Positions 1 through 5,052 of a DNA stretch of 5,052 nt are shown here, one piece after another. The DNA is from an uncultured Oscillospiraceae bacterium (GTDB lineage: Bacteria; Bacillota; Clostridia; Oscillospirales; Oscillospiraceae): the NCBI GenBank assembly GCA_947631805.1, contig CANRNA010000138.1:1-5052 (forward strand), written 5' to 3'. The notes under the pieces were generated by a model. The model saw only the letters and a program-made list of their open reading frames with translations. It was not told the origin of the DNA and made no database searches. How positions within the stretch are numbered: position 1 is the first letter of the stretch; each line of letters begins with the position of its first letter. A program made the translations under genes and the position numbers.

Positions 1-894
1 GCCTTTGCCGCGGACGACGTGGCGTGGCCTGAAAGCCCTGTGACCATCATCGTGCCCTTCAACAACGGCGGCGACTCTGACTTCAACGCCCGCGTTCTGA
101 CCACCTATCTGGAGGAAGAGCTGGGCCAGACCTTCGTCATCGAGAACATCGCCGGTTCCGGCGGCTCCATCGGCACCCAGGAAGCGGCCGACGCCGAGCC
201 CGACGGCTACACCCTGCTTTCCAACCACAACTCCATCCAGATCAGCTATGCCTCCGAGATATCCGAGGTCAACATGGACGACTTTGAGATCGTGGGTATG
301 TATGCCCAGAACCCCGGCGACGTGATCGCTGTCTCCGCCGAGAGCGGCATCACCAACCTGGACGAGCTGGTGGCCGCCTCCCAGGAGAAGAAGATGACCG
401 TTGCCACCAACATCGGCGCCACCACCCAGGTGGAGTCGTTCATGCTGGGCGAGTACGCCAACGTGACCCAGGTGGACGTGGGCGCCGTGTCCGACAAGAT
501 CGTGGCGCTGCTGGGCGGCCAGGTGGACATCATCATCGGGCCCTACGGCAATATCCAGCCCTACGTGGAGAGCGGCGACATGAACATTCTGGCTGTGTGC
601 ACGCCTGAGCGCGCCCCCGGCTATCCCGACGTGCCCACCTGCGTGGAGCAGGGCTATGACATCGTCTGGCAGACCAGCTTCTTCATGGGCTTCCCCAAGG
701 GGACCGATCAGGCCATCGTTGACAAGTTCGCCGAGGCCCTGAAGAAGATCGTCACCACCAACGAGGATTATGCCGCGGACATCATGGAGGCCTACTACGA
801 GTATCCCACCTGGATGGACGCCGAGGAGGCTCTGGAGGCTTTTGCCGAGGCCGAGGAGACCATCAACCGCTACACCCTGACCAGCCTTGGCTGA
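1..894 (+). CDS. TTT transporter substrate-binding protein (TctC/Bug family), 5' end cut by window
   Basis: This is the extracytoplasmic receptor of a tripartite tricarboxylate transporter, which binds an organic acid and delivers it to TctA/TctB-type membrane subunits. The reading frame is open from base 1, so the start and any signal or lipoprotein peptide lie outside; the GTG at 19 is internal, not a start. Visible residues (297, counted from codon 1-3) show the family landmarks in order: the VPFNNGG loop at 18-24, the IENIAGSGGSIG block at 47-58, PDGYTLL at 67-73, a central GGQVDIIIG segment, and the late R-x-PGYPDVPTCVEQGY block. The family is usually about 300-330 residues, so only the N-terminus is missing. 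The ligand cannot be read from sequence; known Bug proteins bind di- and tricarboxylates, aromatic acids or amino acids. No TctA/TctB gene is in view. The next gene starts 48 bp downstream, so co-transcription is likely. Codons are strongly C-ending (GCC, GAC, AAC, GGC), as in well-expressed genes of GC-rich bacteria. Confidence 0.93.
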   Translation, partial: AFAADDVAWPESPVTIIVPFNNGGDSDFNARVLTTYLEEELGQTFVIENIAGSGGSIGTQEAADAEPDGYTLLSNHNSIQISYASEISEVNMDDFEIVGMYAQNPGDVIAVSAESGITNLDELVAASQEKKMTVATNIGATTQVESFMLGEYANVTQVDVGAVSDKIVALLGGQVDIIIGPYGNIQPYVESGDMNILAVCTPERAPGYPDVPTCVEQGYDIVWQTSFFMGFPKGTDQAIVDKFAEALKKIVTTNEDYAADIMEAYYEYPTWMDAEEALEAFAEAEETINRYTLTSLG

Positions 895-942
895 CAGGGC
901 CTGCAAGGACAAGAAAAACTTTTGATTGGAGTGTTATAGACT

Positions 943-1641
943 ATGGGAATCGGTAACAGATCTTATGAGAAATTTCAGCGCGCCCCCAAGGAACTGATCG
1001 AACTGTTCCGGGGTATCCCCGTGGCGAACATCGCCGACAATATGAGCCGCATCTCCTGCGTTGACCAGGGCATCAAGCCCATGAGCAGCTATTGCAGCAT
1101 CCTGGGCACGGCCTTCACGGTCAAGGCCCCGGCGGGCGATAACCTGATGTTCCACAAGGCCCTGGACATGATCCAGGAGGGCGATGTGCTGGTCATCGAC
1201 GGCAACGGCTGCATGGAGCGCTCCCAGTGCGGAGAGATCATGTGCACCTACGCCTACAAGAAGGGATGCGCGGGTATCGTTGTGGACGGTGTGGTCCGGG
1301 ACCTGGAGGGGCTCCGCAGGCTGCCGCTTCCCGTCTATGCACGCGGTGCGCAGGCCAATGGCCCGTTCAAAAACGGTCTGGGCGAGCTGAACGTGCCTGT
1401 GCCCATCGGCGGCATCGTCATCTATCCGGGGGATATCATCGTCAGCGACGCCGACGGCCTGCTGGCCATCCGGCCTTATGAGGCGGAGGAGCTGGCCAAG
1501 AAGGCCCGGGCGACCCTGGAGGCGGAGACCGCCATCCTGGAGAAGATCCGTGCCACCGGCGAGTGGAACCGCAAGGTGTTCCAGGACTCCATCGCCCACA
1601 GCGGCGTGGAGCTCATCGACGGCGAATACCGTTACATCTGA
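943..1641 (+). CDS. RraA / 4-hydroxy-4-methyl-2-oxoglutarate aldolase family protein
   Basis: A 232-residue protein of the RraA-like fold (once annotated as dimethylmenaquinone methyltransferase). Members include HMG/CHA aldolases and oxaloacetate decarboxylases that use a divalent metal to cleave 2-oxo acids to pyruvate, and the RNase E regulator RraA. The landmarks are visible: IPVANIADNMSR at 25-36, GDVLVIDGNG at 80-89, CGE at 96-98, and GIVVDGVVRD at 111-120, whose Arg119-Asp120 pair is the substrate-binding Arg and metal-linked Asp of the catalytic members. The late block GDIIVSDADG at 163-172 is also typical. Keeping the Arg-Asp pair favours an enzyme over a pure RNase E inhibitor. The ATG start is preceded by GGAG (928-931) at 11 nt. 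The gene sits 48 bp after the receptor gene and is followed by a hairpin terminator, so it is probably the last gene of a transport/catabolism operon. HMG/CHA aldolase normally serves aerobic aromatic-ring cleavage, so the true substrate here is unknown and may be a simpler oxo-acid. Confidence 0.9.
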   Translation: MGIGNRSYEKFQRAPKELIELFRGIPVANIADNMSRISCVDQGIKPMSSYCSILGTAFTVKAPAGDNLMFHKALDMIQEGDVLVIDGNGCMERSQCGEIMCTYAYKKGCAGIVVDGVVRDLEGLRRLPLPVYARGAQANGPFKNGLGELNVPVPIGGIVIYPGDIIVSDADGLLAIRPYEAEELAKKARATLEAETAILEKIRATGEWNRKVFQDSIAHSGVELIDGEYRYI

Positions 1642-1649
1642 TTCGTCGG

Positions 1650-1686
1650 CGGGGCGGGGGAGCGAAAAACGACCCCGCCCCGTTTT
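1650..1686 (+). terminator. Rho-independent terminator after the RraA-family gene
   Basis: A perfect 10-bp GC stem pairs 1650-1659 (CGGGGCGGGG) with 1673-1682 (CCCCGCCCCG) around a 13-nt A-rich loop, and is followed by a short T run (TTTT, 1683-1686). It begins nine bases after the RraA-family stop codon. The stem is very stable but the T tract is short, so partial read-through into the redox genes is possible. No convincing new promoter is seen between this hairpin and the next gene. Confidence 0.78.
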
Positions 1687-1722
1687 CAACCGAGGCTGAA
1701 GATCGGCTAAGCTTTATGCTAT

Positions 1723-1727
1723 GGAGG
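1723..1727 (+). promoter_or_regulatory. GGAGG ribosome binding site that decides the start of the Cys-rich gene
   Basis: GGAGG lies inside the longest version of the reading frame, two bases after the first ATG (1721). It is 8 nt upstream of the ATG at 1736 and 11 nt from the ATG at 1739, but only 2 nt from the ATG at 1730. Spacing favours 1736. The ATG at 1721 has no comparable site upstream. Confidence 0.75.
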
Positions 1728-1735
1728 ATATGACC

Positions 1736-2164
1736 ATGATGCGTGATATGGTGGAGCAACTTTATTTGGTGAAGGACAATAACTGCGCGGAGACTACGCT
1801 CCGCGTGATAAATGATAGATATGCCCTGGGATTGAAAGAAGAGGACTTCAAACTGGTGGGCGGCTATGGAGCGGGCTTCGGCTGCGGCATCACCTGCGGC
1901 GTGCTGGCCGCGGGCATCGCGGCCATCGGGAAGATGACCATCCAGGGCCGGGCCCATGCCACGGAGGGATTCAAAGAGCTGTGCGCGGCTTATGTGGCGG
2001 CGTTCAAAGAGAAGATCGGGTGCCTGGACTGCACCGATGTGAAGGAGAAATACTTTGCCGGAGAGGAGCGGCGCTGCCTGTCGGCCGTCCAGCTGGGGGC
2101 GGACCTGTTTGAGCAGTTCGCGGCGGAGCACGGCCTCTGCCCGGCGGAAGGGAGCGGGAAATGA
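1736..2164 (+). CDS. C-GCAxxG-C-C family putative redox-active protein
   Basis: A small soluble Cys-rich protein of 142 residues (147 if the ATG at 1721 is used). The family is defined by four conserved cysteines and a CGAxxG-type motif; it is presumed redox-active and is often encoded near transporter genes, but its reaction is not established. From the 1736 start the cysteines are at 17, 50, 54, 83, 96, 99, 114 and 135. The N-CAETTL segment (Cys17), the glycine-rich GYGAGFGCGITCGVLAAG block (about 43-60), the central LC (Cys83), the CLDC pair (96/99) and the RRC (Cys114) follow the family pattern. The motif reads CGVLAAG instead of CGAxxG, a mild departure. The start was chosen from the GGAGG at 1723-1727. 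Its stop codon overlaps the next start as ATGA, so translation of this gene and the flavoprotein is probably coupled. A partnership in thiol or sulfur transfer is inferred from this coupling only. Confidence 0.85.
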   Translation: MMRDMVEQLYLVKDNNCAETTLRVINDRYALGLKEEDFKLVGGYGAGFGCGITCGVLAAGIAAIGKMTIQGRAHATEGFKELCAAYVAAFKEKIGCLDCTDVKEKYFAGEERRCLSAVQLGADLFEQFAAEHGLCPAEGSGK

Positions 2165-3861
2165 AGGTAGTGGTAGTAGGGGGCGTAGCGGGCGGAGCGT
2201 CCGCGGCGGCCCGTATACGGCGCCTGGATGAGCAGGCTGAGATCGTGATGTTCGAGCGGGGGGCGGACGTGTCGTTCTCCAACTGCTCGCTGCCCTATTA
2301 TATCGGGGGCGCGGTGGCGGACCGGGAGGACCTGGTCATGATGACGCCGGAGAGCTTCAAAAAGCGGCATAACATCGACGTGCGCGTGAAGAGCGAGGTG
2401 GTGGAGATATGCCGGGAGAAAAAGTGCGTCCGGGTCCGGGAGCTGGCGAGCGGACGAACCTATGAGGAGAGCTACGACAAGCTGGTGCTGGCCCCCGGCG
2501 CGAATCCCGTGGTGTCCAAGCGCATCGGCGGGGTGGACAGGGAAAACGTGTTCACCGTGCGGAACGTGACGGACATCGGACGGCTGAAGGACTACGTGGA
2601 CGAAAAAGACGTGCACGATGTGGTCGTGGCAGGCGGCGGTTTCGTGGGCATCGAGCTGGCGGAGAACTTCGTCAGGGCGGGGCGGAAGGTGAGCATCATC
2701 GAGGGCCTTGATCAGATCATGGCGCCCTTTGACACGGATATGGCCCAACTGCTGCACAAGGAGCTGATGGACAACGGCGTCAGCCTGTATCTGAACAGCA
2801 TGGTGTCGGCCATTACGGACGAGGGCGTGACGGCGGTGAGGGACGGCCGGGAATTCCAGGTGCCCGCGGAGGCGGTGGTCCTGTCCATCGGCGTGAAGCC
2901 GGAGACGGAGCTGGCGGTGAAGGCGGGGCTGATGCTGGGAGAGAGCGGGAGCATCCGGGTGGACCACAATTACCGGACCAATGACCCGGACATCTACGCG
3001 GTGGGCGATGCGGTGGAGACCTTTGACCGGCTGGGCCGCAGGTACGGCGTGTTCGCCCAGGCGGGCCCCGCCCAGCGGCAGGCCCGTGCGGCGGCGGACC
3101 ACATCTGCGGGCTGCAGCACAACAACAAGGGCTATATCGCCACGTCCTGCCTGCGGGTGTTTGGACTGAACGCGGCCTGCACGGGGATGAATGAGAAGGC
3201 GGCGAAGCGGGCCGGGGTGCCGTACGAGGTGGCCTATGTGCTGCCCCCCGATAAAGTGAGCATCATGCCCGACAGCCACTATATGGCCTTTAAGCTGCTG
3301 TTTGAGGTGCCCACGGGACGGATACTGGGGGCCCAGGCGATCGGCAGAGGGGACGCGGTCCGGCGCATCGACGTGATCGCGGCTATGGTGACCATGGGCG
3401 GCACATTGGAGGACCTGAAGGAGCTGGAGCTGTGCTATTCCCCAGTGTACGGCACGGCGAAGGACGTGGTGAACCACGCAGCGCTTGTGGGTTTGAATCT
3501 GCTGTACGGCCGTGTACGCCAGGTGCGCGTGGATAAGGTACGGGAGCTGGTGGAGAACGGGGCGTACATCATCGACGTGCGGGAGCCGGGGGAGTATGCC
3601 CGGGGCCATTTGAAGAACGCGGTGAATATCCCCCTGTCCCAGTTCCGGGAGAGGATGGAAGAGGTACCTAGGGACGTGCCGGTGTATCTGCACTGCCGTA
3701 CATCCCAGCGGAGCTACTACGCGCTGTGCGAGCTGCAGGGCAGGGGCTGGAGGAATGTCAGCAATATCAGCGGGTCCTTCCTGGGGATATGCCTGCATGA
3801 GTATTTCCGCGACCAGTCCGATGGCCGGGACCCCATCGTCACGGCTTATAACTTCGCTTAA
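2161..3861 (+). CDS. CoA-disulfide reductase-like FAD/NAD(P) oxidoreductase with C-terminal rhodanese domain
   Basis: A 566-residue cytoplasmic flavoprotein. Relatives (CoADR-RHD, persulfide reductases) use NAD(P)H to reduce CoA disulfide, CoA persulfide or polysulfide. In order: FAD-binding VVGGVAGGASAA at 4-15; SFSNCSLPYY at 38-47 with Cys42 at the single redox-Cys position of the CoA-disulfide reductase family; NAD(P)-binding VVVAGGGFVGIELAE at 154-168; second FAD motif DIYAVGDAVE at 277-286; dimerisation domain at about 325-445, including CYSPVYGTAKDVVNHA (425-440), which carries a likely active-site Tyr. The rhodanese domain (about 455-550) has DVREPGEYARGHL at 472-484 and the active loop HCRTSQRS at 511-518, with Cys512 the persulfide-forming residue. 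Length fits the fused family. Start ATG overlaps the upstream stop, with GGGAG at 2150-2154 (6-nt spacing). The block that in classic CoA-disulfide reductases reads like H-x-x-YYPGA is here VSIMPDSHY (366-374), so CoA disulfide may not be the substrate. Codons lean to GCG and GGG, unlike the C-ending receptor gene. Confidence 0.93.
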   Translation: MKVVVVGGVAGGASAAARIRRLDEQAEIVMFERGADVSFSNCSLPYYIGGAVADREDLVMMTPESFKKRHNIDVRVKSEVVEICREKKCVRVRELASGRTYEESYDKLVLAPGANPVVSKRIGGVDRENVFTVRNVTDIGRLKDYVDEKDVHDVVVAGGGFVGIELAENFVRAGRKVSIIEGLDQIMAPFDTDMAQLLHKELMDNGVSLYLNSMVSAITDEGVTAVRDGREFQVPAEAVVLSIGVKPETELAVKAGLMLGESGSIRVDHNYRTNDPDIYAVGDAVETFDRLGRRYGVFAQAGPAQRQARAAADHICGLQHNNKGYIATSCLRVFGLNAACTGMNEKAAKRAGVPYEVAYVLPPDKVSIMPDSHYMAFKLLFEVPTGRILGAQAIGRGDAVRRIDVIAAMVTMGGTLEDLKELELCYSPVYGTAKDVVNHAALVGLNLLYGRVRQVRVDKVRELVENGAYIIDVREPGEYARGHLKNAVNIPLSQFRERMEEVPRDVPVYLHCRTSQRSYYALCELQGRGWRNVSNISGSFLGICLHEYFRDQSDGRDPIVTAYNFA

Positions 3862-3888
3862 TGCGCGCTGCGGGGAAAGGAGCATGAT

Positions 3889-4653
3889 ATGGTAACGAGC
3901 AACAGGATATGGGATAAACTGAAAAAAGGCGAGCCGGTCATTGGCTGCCAGATACGCACCCGGTCCCCCATGATCGCGGAGGTATACGGCTGCTGCGGGT
4001 TCGACTATGTGTTCATCGAGGGGGAGCACTTCCCCTACGGGCCGGAGTCGGTGCTGGACATGGTGGTGGCCTGTGAGCTGGCGGGTATCGAGCCGCTGCT
4101 GCGGATCGTGGACCATGACCCGGGAAAGATACTCCAGGCGCTGGATATGGGCGTCAAGGGCATGATCGTGCCCCACTGCGACAGCGGCGCGGAGGCCCGG
4201 GCCCTGATGACGGCGGGCAAATATGGGCCGATAGGGGAGCGGGGCTTTTCCAACACCTCCCGGGCCACCGGCTACGGGACCCTGCCCATGGAGACCTATA
4301 AGGAGCTGGCCAACGCAAACACCATGATCATCCCTATGATCGAGAGCAGAGCGGCGGTGGAAAATCTGGACGAGATATTGGACGCAAAGGTAGACGCGCT
4401 CCACATAGGTCCGTTTGACCTGGCGGAGTCCTACGGCGCTTCCGTGCATGACAAGACCGTCCAGCAGGCCATAGATACCGTGCTGGAGAAGGCGACGGCG
4501 GTCGGTGTGCCCGTGGCGACCGTGTCCGCCACGCCGGAGGAAGCCGCGCGCAATCTCCGCAAGGGCTTTCGGATGATCTCCTTCAGCTCAGACCTGGCGC
4601 TTTTGAAAAGCGCAGGCACCAGAGCCCTGGAGCAGATCCGCTCGGCGCTGTAA
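3889..4653 (+). CDS. HpcH/HpaI-family class II aldolase (2-oxo-acid lyase)
   Basis: A 254-residue (beta/alpha)8-barrel lyase of the family containing HpaI, GarL and RhmA, which split 4-hydroxy-2-oxo acids into pyruvate and an aldehyde with a divalent metal. Landmarks: FDYVFIEGEHFPYG at 38-51 with His47 as the likely catalytic base; PLLRI at 69-73 with Arg72 as the pyruvate-binding Arg; GVKGMIVPHCDS at 88-99; YGPIGERGFS at 112-121; MIESRAAVENLDEIL at 150-164 with metal ligand Glu152; and HIGPFDLAESYG at 172-183 with metal ligand Asp177. All expected catalytic residues are present and the length is normal, so the gene looks intact. The ATG start has AGGAG (3878-3882) six bases upstream. It follows the flavoprotein gene by 27 bp, consistent with one operon. 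The exact substrate among aldol acids cannot be read from the sequence. An insertion sequence begins about 28 bp after its stop, and no clear terminator lies between. Confidence 0.92.
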   Translation: MVTSNRIWDKLKKGEPVIGCQIRTRSPMIAEVYGCCGFDYVFIEGEHFPYGPESVLDMVVACELAGIEPLLRIVDHDPGKILQALDMGVKGMIVPHCDSGAEARALMTAGKYGPIGERGFSNTSRATGYGTLPMETYKELANANTMIIPMIESRAAVENLDEILDAKVDALHIGPFDLAESYGASVHDKTVQQAIDTVLEKATAVGVPVATVSATPEEAARNLRKGFRMISFSSDLALLKSAGTRALEQIRSAL

Positions 4654-4709
4654 GAAGTACATATCACCGGGCCGCAGCTTTTGAACAGCACCCCATTTGT
4701 TAGGCAGTA

Positions 4710-4718
4710 TGGTATACT
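4710..4718 (+). promoter_or_regulatory. Probable extended -10 promoter for the transposase genes
   Basis: TGG followed by TATACT (4713-4718) matches an extended -10 element (TGn-TATAAT, 5 of 6 in the hexamer). No good -35 hexamer is found 16-18 bp upstream, which fits an extended -10 type. Transcription would start near 4725, inside the 3' arm of the hairpin and just before the ribosome binding site. Confidence 0.55.
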
Positions 4719-4728
4719 ACTAACGAAT

Positions 4729-4734
4729 GGGGTG
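4729..4734 (+). promoter_or_regulatory. OrfA ribosome binding site, located in the hairpin 3' arm
   Basis: GGGGTG lies 6 nt before the OrfA ATG and can pair with the 16S anti-Shine-Dalgarno with one G-U pair. All six bases are base-paired in the inverted repeat to CACCCC (4689-4694), so a transcript covering both arms would hide it. Confidence 0.65.
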
Positions 4735-4740
4735 TTGCTT

Positions 4741-5052
4741 ATGCCAAAAGGGAAGCCGAAATACAGCGGAGAATTCAAGCAAAGAGTCGTAGAGACAATG
4801 ATGCGGGAGAAACTGAGCTACTGCGAAGCGGCACGGGAATATGGAATAACCAATCACAAGTCAGTTGCCAGATGGGAGCGCATCTATCTCGAAGAAGGGC
4901 CGGAAGGACTGTATGTTGAGAGACGAGGGCGAGGAAGTAAAGGTCGTCCGCCAAAGGGACTGCGCCCGGAGGTAGAGGAAGATTTGCTGGCCGAGGTGCA
5001 GCGGTTACGGGCGGAGAATGCATATCTAAAAAAATTGAATGCCTTGGTTGCC
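4741..5052 (+). CDS. IS3-family transposase OrfA (helix-turn-helix protein), 3' end cut by window
   Basis: The frame opens at the ATG at 4741 and runs 104 codons without a stop to the right edge. OrfA is the DNA-binding part of IS3-family transposase and is normally fused to the DDE-bearing OrfB by a -1 frameshift. Visible residues show a basic N-terminus (PKGKPKYSGEFKQRVVE), a helix-turn-helix at about 25-50 (SYCEAAREYGITNHKSVARW), a basic linker rich in Arg/Gly at about 61-73, and the beginning of a leucine zipper with Leu82, Leu89, Leu96 and Val103 at exact heptad spacing, as used for OrfA multimerisation. The GPEGLY motif at 53-58 is common in IS150-type OrfA proteins. The start is supported by GGGGTG at 6 nt spacing and by its position right after the IS end. 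No stop or frameshift is seen in the visible part, so the element may be active, though OrfB is out of view. Confidence 0.9.
   Translation, partial: MPKGKPKYSGEFKQRVVETMMREKLSYCEAAREYGITNHKSVARWERIYLEEGPEGLYVERRGRGSKGRPPKGLRPEVEEDLLAEVQRLRAENAYLKKLNALVA

Larger units (their letters stand above)
4686..4737 (+). repeat. Long hairpin-forming inverted repeat at the IS left end
   Basis: 4686-4703 pairs with 4720-4737 over 18 positions with only two G-T wobbles (4698-4725 and 4688-4735). The 16-base interior folds further: AGTAT (4706-4710) pairs with ATACT (4714-4718) around a GGT triloop. The outer 5' arm is part of the terminal region of the IS, and the 3' arm contains the OrfA ribosome binding site. 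It has no T tract, so it is not a standard terminator; a role in translational shielding is inferred. Confidence 0.85.
4682..5052 (+). mobile_element. IS3-family (IS150-like) insertion sequence, left end; right end outside window
   Basis: The left boundary is placed at the TG of TGAACAGCACCCCATTTG (from 4682), which begins with TG as IS3-family ends do and, from memory, resembles the IS150 terminal sequence. Inside it lies a typical OrfA gene. The element continues past the window, so OrfB, the right inverted repeat and the target-site duplication cannot be seen. Base use is lower in GC and more A-rich than the genes to the left. The boundary could shift by a base or two. Confidence 0.8.

Noticed and set aside
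943..1641. Calling the RraA-family gene a demethylmenaquinone methyltransferase or a true RNase E inhibitor
   Set aside because: The methyltransferase name is a historical misannotation, and the retained Arg-Asp pair and likely Firmicute host fit a lyase better than an RNase E regulator.
934..1689. A 251-codon minus-strand frame covering the whole RraA-family gene
   Set aside because: It mirrors the coding gene, shows no known motif, and would run through the terminator hairpin; it is a codon-bias shadow.
1683..1720. Possible promoter before the Cys-rich gene (TATGCT at 1715-1720)
   Set aside because: The hexamer matches the -10 consensus at only 4 of 6 positions, no -35 lies at 16-18 bp, and the start would fall in the ribosome binding site.
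1990..4449. An 819-codon open frame on the minus strand spanning the redox and aldolase genes
   Set aside because: It crosses three well-supported genes, its translation is rich in His, Arg, Gln and Pro without a recognisable domain, and long antisense frames are common opposite GC-rich genes.
4654..4681. Terminator for the aldolase operon
   Set aside because: The stretch is GC-rich and ends in TTTT but contains no matching second arm before the IS begins.
4431..5023. Two minus-strand frames across the aldolase end and the IS end
   Set aside because: They lie opposite clear plus-strand genes, cross the IS boundary and encode no recognisable domain.

Overview
The window is GC-rich with strong GGAG/GGAGG-type ribosome binding sites, and every gene lies on the + strand. 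The mix of genes points to an anaerobic, GC-rich Firmicute, probably a gut Clostridia/Oscillospirales-type bacterium. It holds a TctC-type solute receptor, a C-GCAxxG-C-C redox protein, a CoA-disulfide-reductase-like flavoprotein with a rhodanese tail, and an IS150-like IS3 element. The organism assignment is inference from gene content and composition, with no marker gene to confirm it.

Layout. 1-894: 3' part of a tripartite tricarboxylate transporter (TTT) substrate-binding protein, cut by the left edge. 943-1641: RraA/HMG-aldolase-family protein, followed by a strong hairpin terminator (1650-1686). 1736-2164: small Cys-rich C-GCAxxG-C-C protein whose stop overlaps (ATGA) the start of 2161-3861, an FAD/NAD(P) disulfide reductase fused to a rhodanese domain. 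3889-4653: class II HpcH/HpaI aldolase. 4682 to the right edge: left end and OrfA of an IS3-family (IS150-like) insertion sequence, inserted about 28 bp after the aldolase stop. No gap between genes exceeds 100 bases, and no tRNA, rRNA or CRISPR array is visible.

How the genes may work together. The receptor would capture an organic acid. The RraA-like and HpaI-like proteins both belong to families of metal-dependent, pyruvate-enolate lyases acting on 2-oxo acids. The coupled Cys-rich protein and rhodanese-flavoprotein look like a two-part thiol/sulfur redox module. A plausible reading is uptake and cleavage of an unidentified hydroxy- or oxo-carboxylate, with a persulfide or low-molecular-weight thiol redox step set between the two lyases. 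The terminator after the RraA gene probably separates a transport/lyase unit from the redox/lyase unit, or lowers expression of the second.

The most structured non-coding signal is at the IS left end. An 18-bp inverted repeat encloses an extended -10 promoter in its loop region and buries the OrfA ribosome binding site in its 3' arm. This layout would let the element's own transcript be translated while silencing transposase translation from read-through RNA.
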